A DNA stretch of 8,740 bases from Pseudomonadales bacterium (GTDB taxonomy: Bacteria; Pseudomonadota; Gammaproteobacteria; Pseudomonadales; JAHEIH01). The DNA lies in contig JALRIU010000212.1 of the NCBI GenBank assembly GCA_023255355.1, positions 1 through 8,740 on the forward strand. Reading direction: 5' to 3'. A program made the translations under genes and the position numbers. The notes under the pieces are model-generated. The model saw only the letters and a program-made list of their open reading frames with translations, made no database searches and was not told the origin of the DNA. Within the stretch, counting starts at the first letter, position 1, and every line of letters begins with the position of its first letter. This document shows, piece by piece, positions 1 through 7,005 of the stretch.

Positions 1-184
1 TATGGTGGCCTTTATCGAGCGGGCGAGTGCGGTTGATGATGCTGTCAATTTGATCAATTTCATCGCTACCAACTGCGATGGGTAGGCATAATGTGCCGAG
101 CCTGCAATTGCTGCAACTGACCTTATGGTCATGCTGGCAAACATGAGCGTTATCTACAGTATCGCTGGCTAAGATATTTAACAT
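1..184 (-). CDS. fnr: FNR/Anr-family oxygen-responsive transcription regulator, N-terminal 61 codons (cut by left window edge)
   Basis: Translating the minus strand from the ATG at 182–184 gives an open frame to the window edge. Residues 22–39 carry the FNR N-terminal iron-sulfur signature: Cys24, Cys27 and Cys33 in the spacing C-x2-C-x5-C, followed by LCLPIAVG. Next comes an acidic helix (DEIDQIDSII, residues 41–50) and RTRPLDKG (52–59), which aligns with the start of the cyclic-nucleotide-binding-like sensor domain of E. coli FNR and Pseudomonas Anr. In that family three N-terminal cysteines plus one later cysteine hold a [4Fe-4S] cluster; the protein is an active dimer without oxygen and binds TTGAT-N4-ATCAA sites. 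The fourth cysteine, the rest of the sensor domain and the DNA-binding helix-turn-helix lie outside the window. Cys16 is an extra cysteine before the motif. A Shine-Dalgarno-like AGGAAG lies just upstream of the ATG. The family is clear; which paralogue (fnr, anr or etrA) cannot be told from 61 residues. Confidence 0.88.
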   Translation of the reverse strand, partial: MLNILASDTVDNAHVCQHDHKVSCSNCRLGTLCLPIAVGSDEIDQIDSIINRTRPLDKGHH

Positions 185-213
185 GCAACTTCCTGTGTAT
201 TAGATTGAGCTTA

Positions 214-219
214 ATTATA
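214..219 (-). promoter_or_regulatory. Candidate -10 box for the fnr-like gene
   Basis: Read on the minus strand, positions 219–214 are a perfect TATAAT, 29 bases upstream of the fnr ATG, in the 95-base AT-rich gap between dusC and fnr. I see no good TTGACA-like -35 at 16–18 bases: the nearest candidate, TTGTTA (minus strand, 247–242), would give a 22-base spacer. The box could therefore depend on an activator or be chance in AT-rich DNA. No hairpin terminator is visible after dusC in the same gap, so read-through from dusC is also possible. Confidence 0.35.
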
Positions 220-279
220 CTTTTCTAATTTAAAAAAGCTATAACAAATTTCACCAATAATGAATAAATGAGCAATGAT

Positions 280-1212
280 TTAGTGATGATTTTGTAACAC
301 CTTTAACACATCGTTGCCAGATTTTATTGGTTTTATGATAGTAAATAATCGCTCAGCTTCAAGATAATTTCTTTCAAGATAACTCAGCCATTGTTTAAGT
401 CTGTTTGCAGAGTAACGTGATTCATAGTTTTCCACTGAGTGTTGCTGAAAACGTATCAGCAGCGGGATGATTTCAGGCCATTGCAATGGCGCTCGTAGTT
501 GCTTTATTTGTGCTGCAAGACCCGGATTGGCAACGAGTCCGCGCCCAATCATGACGTCCATGCAGCCGCTGACGCTCATACAACGCTGATGATCGTTTGG
601 GTTCCAGATTTCACCGTTTGCTATCAGTGGTATGTTGATGGCTTCTTTTAAGGCAGGTAGTTGCTCCCAATAAGCAGGAGGTTTATAGCCATCAGTTTTG
701 GTGCGGGCATGAACCACCAGTTCAGCTGAGCCGGCATCATTGCATGCCAGAGCATTTTCAAGAGCGAGAGCTGTATCATTAAAACCAAGCCGCATTTTAC
801 TTGTTACAGGTATATGGCCTGGTGTTGCCTGGCGAACAGCTTGCACAACCTTGTATATTCGATCGGGAGTCCGCAATAGCGCAGCGCCGCCATCGCTATT
901 GTTTACTGTTTTCGCTGGGCAGCCAAAGTTAAGGTCTATACCTAGTGCGCCAAGTTCAGCGGCGCGGGCCGCGTTGTCTGCCATTGCCTGAGGATCGCTG
1001 CCGAGCAATTGCAAATAAATGGGTGTGCCATTGGCTGTTTTACAGCCCTGCATTAGTTCTGGGCATAGCCTATAGAAGGTTCTTCTTGGAAGAAGGGTGT
1101 CTGTCACGCGAATAAATTCGGTTACGCAGCGGTCGATGCCGCCAAAAAAGGTCAGCATGTCTCGCATGGTGTGATCAACGACGCCCTCCATTGGGGCGAG
1201 CATAATTCTCAT
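280..1212 (-). CDS. dusC: tRNA-dihydrouridine(16) synthase DusC
   Basis: This 310-residue flavoenzyme reduces uridine to dihydrouridine in the tRNA D-loop using FMN and NADPH. It opens with MRIMLAPMEGVVD, the FMN-binding start of the TIM barrel, very like E. coli DusC (MRVLLAPMEGVLD). The catalytic cysteine is Cys98 in NFGCPAKTVN; the FMN/substrate residues are in VVHARTK (His168, Arg170), IANGEIW (197–203) and MIGRG (221–225). The C-terminal helical domain contains RLKQWLSYL (271–279), characteristic of the DusC subgroup that acts on U16, and the length fits E. coli DusC (about 315). The ATG start is set by the family N-terminus; no strong ribosome binding site precedes it. The gene is divergent from ndk and co-directional with fnr, 95 bases away. 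The subgroup is assigned from remembered E. coli DusC sequence, not from a search. Confidence 0.93.
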   Translation of the reverse strand: MRIMLAPMEGVVDHTMRDMLTFFGGIDRCVTEFIRVTDTLLPRRTFYRLCPELMQGCKTANGTPIYLQLLGSDPQAMADNAARAAELGALGIDLNFGCPAKTVNNSDGGAALLRTPDRIYKVVQAVRQATPGHIPVTSKMRLGFNDTALALENALACNDAGSAELVVHARTKTDGYKPPAYWEQLPALKEAINIPLIANGEIWNPNDHQRCMSVSGCMDVMIGRGLVANPGLAAQIKQLRAPLQWPEIIPLLIRFQQHSVENYESRYSANRLKQWLSYLERNYLEAERLFTIIKPIKSGNDVLKVLQNHH

Positions 1213-1237
1213 GGTTATTGAAATACCAAAATTGGAT

Positions 1238-1243
1238 ATTCTA
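1238..1243 (-). promoter_or_regulatory. Candidate -10 box for dusC
   Basis: Minus strand 1243–1238 reads TAGAAT, placing a transcription start about 18 bases before the dusC ATG. The expected -35 position does not resemble TTGACA, so support rests on the -10 match and position only. Confidence 0.25.
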
Positions 1244-1293
1244 CCACCCTCGCTGACGAGTATGCGATTTTTCTAATAAATTACAGTTAATCT

Positions 1294-1322
1294 TTGCTAA
1301 ACCCTTGGTTGTGGCGTAAAAT
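1294..1322 (+). promoter_or_regulatory. Probable sigma70 promoter for the ndk-led operon
   Basis: TTGCTA at 1294–1299 and TAAAAT at 1317–1322 are separated by 17 bases, the optimal spacing. The predicted transcription start is near 1329, giving a leader of roughly 52 bases before the ndk ATG. It is the best promoter-like pair in the 169-base divergent region, and no other obvious promoter was seen at the gene junctions downstream, so it may drive ndk through bamB. Confidence 0.5.
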
Positions 1323-1336
1323 TGCACGTTTTTTAT

Positions 1337-1353
1337 GGGTGGGTATTCCACCT
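1337..1353 (+). other. Short hairpin in the ndk leader
   Basis: GGTGG (1338–1342) and CCACC (1348–1352) are perfect complements around a five-base loop, extendable by one G·U pair (1337/1353). It would lie about 8 bases from the predicted 5' end of the mRNA. There is no U-run after it, so it is not an intrinsic terminator. A role in mRNA stability is possible but unproven. Confidence 0.35.
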
Positions 1354-1381
1354 TGTGTCTTACTAGGCTTGGAGAATTTAA

Positions 1382-1807
1382 ATGGCCATCGAACGTACTC
1401 TTTCAATTGTTAAACCAGACGCTGTTGCTAAAAATGTTGTAGGTGAAATCTATAGCCGTTTCGAGAAAGCAGGTTTGAAAATCGTGGCAGCGAAAATGTT
1501 GCACTTGAGCCAAGCGCAAGCTGAAGGTTTTTACGCTGAGCACAAAGAGCGTCCTTTCTTTGCCGATTTGGTTGCTTTCATGACTTCTGGTCCTGTGACT
1601 GTTCAAGTTTTAGAAGGCGAAGGCGCGGTATTAAAAAATCGTGAGCTAATGGGCGCAACCAACCCAAAAGAAGCTGAGCCAGGTACTATTCGTGCCGATT
1701 TCGCATCGTCAATCGACGCTAACGCTGTTCATGGTTCTGATTCAACTACATCAGCAGCACGTGAAGTTGCTTACTTCTTCAACGATAACGAGATTTGCCC
1801 TCGTTAA
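1382..1807 (+). CDS. ndk: Nucleoside diphosphate kinase
   Basis: This 141-residue cytosolic enzyme passes the gamma phosphate of ATP to nucleoside diphosphates through a phospho-histidine intermediate, balancing NTP and dNTP pools. It begins MAIERTLSIVKPDAVAKN, the conserved Ndk start, with Lys11 of the active site. The catalytic His117 sits in the signature NAVHGSD (114–120), at the same number as in E. coli Ndk. The GATNP segment (91–95) and the C-terminal AAREVAYFF–EICPR are also typical, and the length matches the family (about 141–143). GGAG at 1371–1374 lies 7 bases before the ATG. It is the first gene of the plus-strand cluster, and rlmN follows after 20 bases without a terminator. Confidence 0.98.
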   Translation: MAIERTLSIVKPDAVAKNVVGEIYSRFEKAGLKIVAAKMLHLSQAQAEGFYAEHKERPFFADLVAFMTSGPVTVQVLEGEGAVLKNRELMGATNPKEAEPGTIRADFASSIDANAVHGSDSTTSAAREVAYFFNDNEICPR

Positions 1808-1827
1808 TTACGCATTGAGGTTTTTCA

Positions 1828-2961
1828 GTGAGTCAAGCCAAGGTTAACCTGTTGGGCATGTCGCCCACCAAAATGGAAGCCTTTTTCGCGCAGCTTGGTG
1901 AAAAACCTTTTCGCGCCCGTCAATTGCTCAAATGGATTCACCAGCGCGGTGTTATAAACTTTGATGATATGACGGACATGAGTAAGTCACTTCGTGCAAA
2001 ACTTGCTGAAGTGGCTGAAATTCGCCCCCCTGAAATGCTTTCTCAAGCTGATTCCAAAGATGGTACACGCAAGTGGATTATTCGTGTGGGCGAAGATTCT
2101 ATGGTTGAGGCTGTGTATATTCCCGAAGGAGAGCGCGGTACGCTGTGCGTCTCGTCTCAAGTGGGTTGCAGTCTTGATTGCAGCTTTTGCTCTACAGGAA
2201 AACAGGGTTTTCAGCGAGATTTAACCGCATCTGAAATTATCGGTCAGGTGTGGCTCGCCAATGAGTCTTTTGATAGCTTTGGTCTCACCAAGTCCCGGGC
2301 AGTGACAAATGTTGTCATGATGGGTATGGGCGAGCCTCTTCTTAATTTTGATAACGTCGTCGATGCCATGACATTGATGATGGATGATAATGCCTACGGC
2401 ATTTCTAAGCGTCGTGTGACGCTCTCGACGTCTGGGGTAGTGCCAGCTCTCGATAAGTTGGCTGAAGTGTCGGATGCTTCACTAGCAATTTCATTGCACG
2501 CGCCGACCGATGAACTGCGTAATACGCTTGTCCCAGTCAACAAAAAATACCCAATCGCTGAATTGTTGCGATCTGCGCAGGACTATATTGGTGGTCAGTC
2601 CGATAAGCGTCGCACTGTGACTGTTGAATACACTCTCATTGCGGGTATTAATGACCAACCTGAACATGCCCAACAATTAGCGACGTTACTTACTGATTTC
2701 CCTTGCAAGATCAATCTGATACCCTTTAACCCATTCCCTGGTTCGGATTACCAAAGACCAAGTAAAAATGCGGTGCAACGTTTTTGGGAATCTTTAAATA
2801 GAGCCGGTTTTGTTGTTACTGTTCGCAAAACGCGAGGTGACGACATTGATGGTGCTTGCGGACAGCTTGTCGGTAATTTTAAAGACAAAACGCGCCGCAG
2901 TGAACGCTACAAAAAACGGATTGAATCTGGTGATGAGCAGGTGGTTAAATTTGTTGGATAA
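1828..2961 (+). CDS. rlmN: Dual-specificity RNA methyltransferase RlmN (23S rRNA A2503 / tRNA A37)
   Basis: This 377-residue radical-SAM enzyme places a methyl group on C2 of adenosine 2503 in 23S rRNA, and of adenosine 37 in a set of tRNAs, which affects translational fidelity. The radical-SAM [4Fe-4S] motif C-x3-C-x2-C is Cys114, Cys118 and Cys121. Two further cysteines of the methyl-transfer mechanism are present: Cys344 in RGDDIDGACGQL (methyl carrier) and Cys107 in TLCVSSQVGC (resolving), matching E. coli Cys355 and Cys118. Glu94 in VEAVYIPE matches E. coli Glu105. Other conserved blocks are MMGMGEPLLN (164–173), TLSTSGVVPALD (198–209) and INLIPFNPFPG (295–305). The start is GTG, with TGAGG at 1816–1820 seven bases upstream; the product is a few residues shorter at the N-terminus than E. 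coli RlmN (384). The 3' end overlaps the start of pilF. Confidence 0.97.
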   Translation: MSQAKVNLLGMSPTKMEAFFAQLGEKPFRARQLLKWIHQRGVINFDDMTDMSKSLRAKLAEVAEIRPPEMLSQADSKDGTRKWIIRVGEDSMVEAVYIPEGERGTLCVSSQVGCSLDCSFCSTGKQGFQRDLTASEIIGQVWLANESFDSFGLTKSRAVTNVVMMGMGEPLLNFDNVVDAMTLMMDDNAYGISKRRVTLSTSGVVPALDKLAEVSDASLAISLHAPTDELRNTLVPVNKKYPIAELLRSAQDYIGGQSDKRRTVTVEYTLIAGINDQPEHAQQLATLLTDFPCKINLIPFNPFPGSDYQRPSKNAVQRFWESLNRAGFVVTVRKTRGDDIDGACGQLVGNFKDKTRRSERYKKRIESGDEQVVKFVG

Positions 2962-3721
2962 TGGATTGTGTCGATTTTTATTAATGGTCTCATGCGCTGT
3001 TCTAGTGGCATGCGGTAGCGCACAATCTAAGCCAGCCATCGTTGCAAACCCAGAAATGGTGCATAAAAAAATTCAACTGGGTAAAAGTTACATTCAAACC
3101 GGCAATTTTGAACGAGCAAAATTTCACCTTCGAGATGCATTAAATTTAGCGCCTGAGTCAGCTGAGGTCTATGATGCTCTGGCGTTAATGTTTATGGCGA
3201 CAGGTGAAGAGACCCTGGCCGACGAATATTTTGCCGAAGCGCTTAAACGAAACTCAAATAATTCTCGTTATCGTAATAATTACGCAAGCTTCCTGCTTGC
3301 TAAGAGTCGTTACAAAGAGGCTGAACCGCATTTTGCCTTTGTAGTAGAAGATGTATTGTACGAAAATCGAACCGATGCGATGGTGTCTTTAGCGATATGT
3401 CGTCGCGAGCTTGGGCAATTAGATAGTGCCAAAGAATTGCTTGCTAAGGTCCTTCGCTTCAACCGTTTGCACGCAAATGCACTTTATTTTTCGAGCGTCA
3501 TCGCGTTGGACGAACAACGAATCTCAGATGCCTTTGATGCTTGGCAGCGCCTCAATATGTCGAGCCAAGAATCACCAGCGCTGCTGTCACTAGGCATAAA
3601 AATCGCTAATGCCCAGGGTCGTCAAAACGATGCTGCATCGCTGGCAGTTCGTTTAGCTAGCTTGTATCCTAACTCGATTGAAAATCAGCAAATTAAGCGT
3701 GACCAAAATAATTTAAAATAA
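2933..3721 (+). CDS. pilF: Type IV pilus pilotin PilF/PilW, TPR lipoprotein
   Basis: This is an outer-membrane lipoprotein that helps localise and assemble the PilQ secretin of the type IV pilus. From the ATG at 2933 the product has 262 residues (P. aeruginosa PilF: 252). A signal peptide (hydrophobic residues about 15–26) ends in the lipobox LVAC with Cys27; Gly follows the cysteine, which in the Lol rule favours the outer membrane. After it come tandem TPR-like helical pairs at about 43–76, 77–110, 111–145, 147–180 and 181–250. NNYASFLLAKSRYKEA, VLYENR and the C-terminal LYPNSIENQQ resemble P. aeruginosa PilF closely. The start is uncertain: ATG 2933 overlaps rlmN by 29 bases and lacks a good ribosome site, whereas TTG 2951 has AGGTGG six bases upstream and gives a 256-residue product. 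No other pilus gene is in the window; this location away from other pil genes is usual for the family. Confidence 0.9.
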   Translation: MSRWLNLLDNGLCRFLLMVSCAVLVACGSAQSKPAIVANPEMVHKKIQLGKSYIQTGNFERAKFHLRDALNLAPESAEVYDALALMFMATGEETLADEYFAEALKRNSNNSRYRNNYASFLLAKSRYKEAEPHFAFVVEDVLYENRTDAMVSLAICRRELGQLDSAKELLAKVLRFNRLHANALYFSSVIALDEQRISDAFDAWQRLNMSSQESPALLSLGIKIANAQGRQNDAASLAVRLASLYPNSIENQQIKRDQNNLK

Positions 3722-3737
3722 AAATAATAGGTTAAGT

Positions 3738-4583
3738 ATGATGGATATTATTGAAAACGAAGATATATTCACCCCGGGACAGATTTTACGTGAGATGCGT
3801 ATTGAGCGTGGTTTTGATATAGAGCACGTCAGTAGTGCGCTGCATATTATGCCTGGGTTTATTAAAGCTATTGAAGACAACGAATTTGATAAAATTACAA
3901 CGGGGCATACCTTTGCAAAGGGTTATTTACGCGCCTATGCAAAGTTTCTTGGTGCTGATACTGAACCATTGGTTGACGCATTCGATAAAATGCATGCACC
4001 CGTGCAGAAAGGTTCAATAAAGATCTTATCCAGTAAAAAAGCTAGATCCATTGTTGTTGGTGAAAGTAAGCGAAGTAAGTTGCTCAAAAAAGTTATCTAT
4101 TTCGCCGTCGTTATAGCGATTATATTAGCAGCATTTATTGTTGTTAAAGAGCAGGGATGGTTGAACTTTAATGAGTCTCCAGCATCAGATACATCGAGTG
4201 CCGCCCCGTTGACGATATCTCCAGTACAGCCTGTACCTAATTTTGTGGATAACAAAGATATTAAATATCAAGATCTTGAAAAAGATTATTCACAAGATTC
4301 TTTAAATGACGTTGTGGTTGAGACTATTGAGAAAACCTCCGTTGTAGTAAAAGATCAACTGCGTTTTGAGTTAACCGATGATAGTTGGATAGAGGTGCGC
4401 GATAGTCATGGCGAGCGTATTTATGCGGATTTGGCGCGCCGCGATAATACATTTGAAATAGAAGGTGATGCGCCTTTTGCAATTATCATTGGCGATGGTA
4501 GTGCGGTATCACTCACCCTCAATGGCCGTAATGTTCCGTTTAGCTATGGCCGCAACAATTATGCAGAATTTACTGCTCAGTAA
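3738..4583 (+). CDS. rodZ: Cytoskeleton protein RodZ
   Basis: RodZ is a bitopic inner-membrane protein that links MreB filaments to the wall-elongation machinery and keeps rods rod-shaped. The 281-residue product has the family layout. Residues 12–82 form a cytoplasmic helix-turn-helix domain (TPGQILREMRIERG, then FAKGYLRAYAKFLG) that binds MreB rather than DNA. A basic stretch KRSKLLKK (111–118) precedes one transmembrane helix at about 119–136. A Ser/Pro-rich periplasmic linker (about 147–205) leads to a C-terminal beta domain (about 207–281) with SWIEVRDSHGERIYADL. E. coli RodZ is longer (337), mainly in the linker, which varies between species. Two tandem ATG codons (3738 and 3741) are possible starts; a weak AGG at 3729–3731 does not decide between them. 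It starts 16 bases after pilF and ends 9 bases before ispG. Confidence 0.93.
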   Translation: MMDIIENEDIFTPGQILREMRIERGFDIEHVSSALHIMPGFIKAIEDNEFDKITTGHTFAKGYLRAYAKFLGADTEPLVDAFDKMHAPVQKGSIKILSSKKARSIVVGESKRSKLLKKVIYFAVVIAIILAAFIVVKEQGWLNFNESPASDTSSAAPLTISPVQPVPNFVDNKDIKYQDLEKDYSQDSLNDVVVETIEKTSVVVKDQLRFELTDDSWIEVRDSHGERIYADLARRDNTFEIEGDAPFAIIIGDGSAVSLTLNGRNVPFSYGRNNYAEFTAQ

Positions 4584-4592
4584 GAGAGAATC

Positions 4593-5705
4593 ATGGAATT
4601 TGTATCGCCTATAAAGCGCCGTAAATCACGTCAAATCATGGTGGGTAATGTGCCCGTTGGCGGCGATGCCCCGATTTCAGTCCAAAGCATGACCAATACC
4701 GATACCTGTGATGTTAACGCTACAGTCGGTCAAATAAGAGCGTTGACTGAGGCAGGTGCTGATATTGTTAGAGTCTCGGTACCCTCAATGGAGGCCGCGG
4801 AGGCTTTTAAACTGATTAAGCAGCAAGTCTCTGTGCCCCTGGTGGCAGATATTCATTTTGATTACAAAATTGCATTGCAAGTTGCGCAGTACGGCGTGGA
4901 TTGTTTGCGGATTAATCCCGGTAATATAGGTCGTGAAGATAGAGTCCGAGCCGTCGTTGATGCAGCACGTGATAGAAATATTCCTATTCGCATAGGAGTG
5001 AACGCAGGTTCACTGGAAAAAGATCTCCAAAAAAAATACGGCGAACCAACCCCAGACGCCCTTGTTGAATCGGCCATGCGCCATATTGATATTCTTGATC
5101 GTTTGAATTTTCCCGATTTCAAACTGAGTTTAAAAGCCTCTGATGTGTTTATGACAGTGGCGGCATATCGCAAGATCGCTGATCAAATTGAACAACCATT
5201 GCATCTAGGGATAACTGAAGCCGGAGGCCTTCGTTCTGGAACTGTTAAGTCCTCAATTGGTCTTGGTTTGTTATTGATGGACGGCATCGGAGATACCCTG
5301 CGTGTATCTCTGGCGGCTGATCCTGTACAGGAAGTCAAAGTTGGTTTTGATATGCTTCGTAGCTTAAAACTTCGCACCAAGGGTATCAATTTTATCGCTT
5401 GTCCAAGCTGTTCTAGGCAAAACTTCGACGTTGTTAAGACCATGAACGAGCTAGAGGCTCGCTTAGATGACGTCAATACCTCGATCGACGTGGCTGTTAT
5501 AGGCTGTGTTGTTAATGGCCCAGGGGAAGCGCGTGAGGCTGATGTGGGACTTACAGGTGGCACCCCTAATAATTTGATATATATCGATGGTAAACCGAAG
5601 CTAAAACAGGATAATGTCGGCCTCGTAGATCGACTTGAGTCACTCATACGTGAACGGGTGGCAATCAAAGAAGCTGAAGACAAAGATTTAATCGCTAAGC
5701 AATAA
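4593..5705 (+). CDS. ispG: 4-hydroxy-3-methylbut-2-enyl diphosphate synthase IspG (GcpE)
   Basis: This enzyme catalyses the penultimate step of the MEP pathway, the reductive ring opening of MEcPP to HMBPP, and so feeds isoprenoid synthesis (quinones, undecaprenyl phosphate). The product has 370 residues (E. coli 372) and the same numbering. The [4Fe-4S] ligands are Cys270 and Cys273 in FIACPSCSRQ and Cys305 in IGCVVNGPGEA; Glu312 in the latter motif is the fourth ligand known for this family. The TIM-barrel part shows VQSMTNT (30–36), ADIVRVSVP (57–65), ADIHFDY (85–91), CLRINPGNIG (104–113) and IRIGVNAGSLEKD (132–144). This is the short bacterial form without the extra domain of plant and Chlamydia enzymes. 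The ATG follows a purine-rich GAGAGA. The [4Fe-4S] cluster makes it dependent on iron-sulfur assembly. Confidence 0.98.
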   Translation: MEFVSPIKRRKSRQIMVGNVPVGGDAPISVQSMTNTDTCDVNATVGQIRALTEAGADIVRVSVPSMEAAEAFKLIKQQVSVPLVADIHFDYKIALQVAQYGVDCLRINPGNIGREDRVRAVVDAARDRNIPIRIGVNAGSLEKDLQKKYGEPTPDALVESAMRHIDILDRLNFPDFKLSLKASDVFMTVAAYRKIADQIEQPLHLGITEAGGLRSGTVKSSIGLGLLLMDGIGDTLRVSLAADPVQEVKVGFDMLRSLKLRTKGINFIACPSCSRQNFDVVKTMNELEARLDDVNTSIDVAVIGCVVNGPGEAREADVGLTGGTPNNLIYIDGKPKLKQDNVGLVDRLESLIRERVAIKEAEDKDLIAKQ

Positions 5706-5717
5706 CCGGACTTAATA

Positions 5718-7001
5718 GTGGCAAAAATTACAGCAATTCGTGGCATGAATGATAATTTGCCTGCGCAAACACCGCGCTGGCAATATTTAGAATCTACACT
5801 GGCGCGAATTTTAAACTCTTATAATTATCAAGAAATTCGTTTTCCTATATTGGAGCGTACGGAATTATTTAAACGATCAATCGGCGAAGTTACAGACATC
5901 GTTGAAAAGGAAATGTATACCTTTGATGATCGTAACGGAGAAAGTTTAACTCTGCGCCCTGAGGGTACTGCGTGTTGTGTGCGTGCCTGTGAAGAGCATG
6001 GCTTACTTTATAACCAGACCCAGCGTCTTTGGTACATGGGACCGATGTTCCGTTATGAGCGCCCGCAAAAAGGTCGTTTGCGGCAGTTTCATCAACTCGG
6101 TGTAGAAAGTTTTGGCATGGCCGGTCCTGACATCGATGCTGAAGTGATATTAGTATCTGCTCGCTTTTGGCGCGAACTGGGTGTTTCTGAGCACCTTACG
6201 TTGCAGTTAAACACCATTGGTACCTCTGAAAATCGCCGCGAGTATGGCCAGGCATTGTTGGCGTATTTGCTGCCATTAAAAGATCAATTGGATGGGGACA
6301 GTCAGCGACGTTTAGGCAGTAATCCCTTGCGCATACTTGATAGCAAGGATCCTCAAACTCAGGCGTTACTTGAAAACGCACCAGCACTGCACGACTTTAT
6401 TTCAGACGAGAGCATGCAGCATTTTAAACAGCTTTGTGCGATGTTAGATGCTTGTGGTCAGTCGTACGTTATTAACCAGCGTTTGGTTCGCGGCTTAGAT
6501 TATTATTGCCACACGGTATTTGAATGGGTGACAGATCAGTTGGGAGCCCAGGGTACAGTATGTGCTGGCGGGCGTTACGATGGATTAGTTGAACAGCTTG
6601 GTGGTCGTTCTACACCTGCCGTTGGTTTTGCTATGGGCATTGAACGGGCCACTTTATTGCTAGAAACACTGGATGCTTATCCTGCAACGGTCGATGCTCA
6701 GCCTGATATTTTTGTGATGGCGCCAGATGATAAATCAGGTATTGAATTAATCTCTTTAGTAGAAGCTATACGTAACGGCTTGCCCAACGTACAATGTGTT
6801 GCTTGTTGCGGTGGTGGCAGCTTTAAAAGCCAAATGAAACGAGCCGATAAAAGCGGCGCTCGCTTTGCAGTGATCGCCGGTCAAAGAGAATTAGATCAAG
6901 GCTGTGTTGTTGTTAAATCGATGCGAGATGCATCGATTGAGCAGCGCACAGTGAAAAAAACAGAATTGCTAGAAACATTGCAAGCACTGCTTGCTGATTA
7001 A
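5718..7001 (+). CDS. hisS: Histidyl-tRNA synthetase
   Basis: This class II aminoacyl-tRNA synthetase charges tRNA-His and acts as a cytosolic homodimer. The product has 427 residues (E. coli 424). MAKITAIRGMNDNLP is the typical start. Class II motif 1 lies around FPILERTELFKRSIGE (42–57), motif 2 is FRYERPQKGRLRQFHQ (111–126) with the ATP-contacting Arg112, and motif 3 is AVGFAMGIER (301–310). The histidine-specific motif LVRGLDYY (256–263) supplies Arg258, the counterpart of E. coli Arg259. TLRPEGT (78–84) is also present. The C-terminal 100 residues form the anticodon-binding domain. The start codon is GTG at 5718, with GGA seven bases upstream, 12 bases after ispG. All catalytic motifs are intact. 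Confidence 0.98.
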   Translation: MAKITAIRGMNDNLPAQTPRWQYLESTLARILNSYNYQEIRFPILERTELFKRSIGEVTDIVEKEMYTFDDRNGESLTLRPEGTACCVRACEEHGLLYNQTQRLWYMGPMFRYERPQKGRLRQFHQLGVESFGMAGPDIDAEVILVSARFWRELGVSEHLTLQLNTIGTSENRREYGQALLAYLLPLKDQLDGDSQRRLGSNPLRILDSKDPQTQALLENAPALHDFISDESMQHFKQLCAMLDACGQSYVINQRLVRGLDYYCHTVFEWVTDQLGAQGTVCAGGRYDGLVEQLGGRSTPAVGFAMGIERATLLLETLDAYPATVDAQPDIFVMAPDDKSGIELISLVEAIRNGLPNVQCVACCGGGSFKSQMKRADKSGARFAVIAGQRELDQGCVVVKSMRDASIEQRTVKKTELLETLQALLAD

Positions 7002-7005
7002 CAAC

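Noticed and set aside
185..279. An intrinsic terminator after dusC
   Set aside because: Only short AT stems such as TAAAT/ATTTA (266–283) are present; no GC-rich stem followed by a U-run on the minus strand.
740..991. A plus-strand frame opposite dusC
   Set aside because: It covers the antisense of the DusC catalytic region (Cys98), is Ala/Arg/Ser-rich, and has no homology I recognise.
1249..1260. CTCG/CGAG four-base hairpin in the divergent region
   Set aside because: Stem of four pairs with a four-base loop; too short to separate from chance.
2810..2932. An upstream in-frame extension of pilF of 41 codons
   Set aside because: It lies inside conserved rlmN coding sequence (the segment with Cys344), would bury the lipoprotein signal peptide inside the protein, and gives residues with no PilF similarity.
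4862..5173. A 103-codon minus-strand frame within ispG
   Set aside because: Shadow of a highly conserved gene; no domain, no ribosome site noticed.
5183..5746. A 187-codon open frame on the minus strand opposite ispG and the hisS start
   Set aside because: It is antisense to the iron-sulfur motif region of ispG, is Ser/Arg/Pro-rich as expected of a reverse-frame shadow, and shows no recognisable motif.
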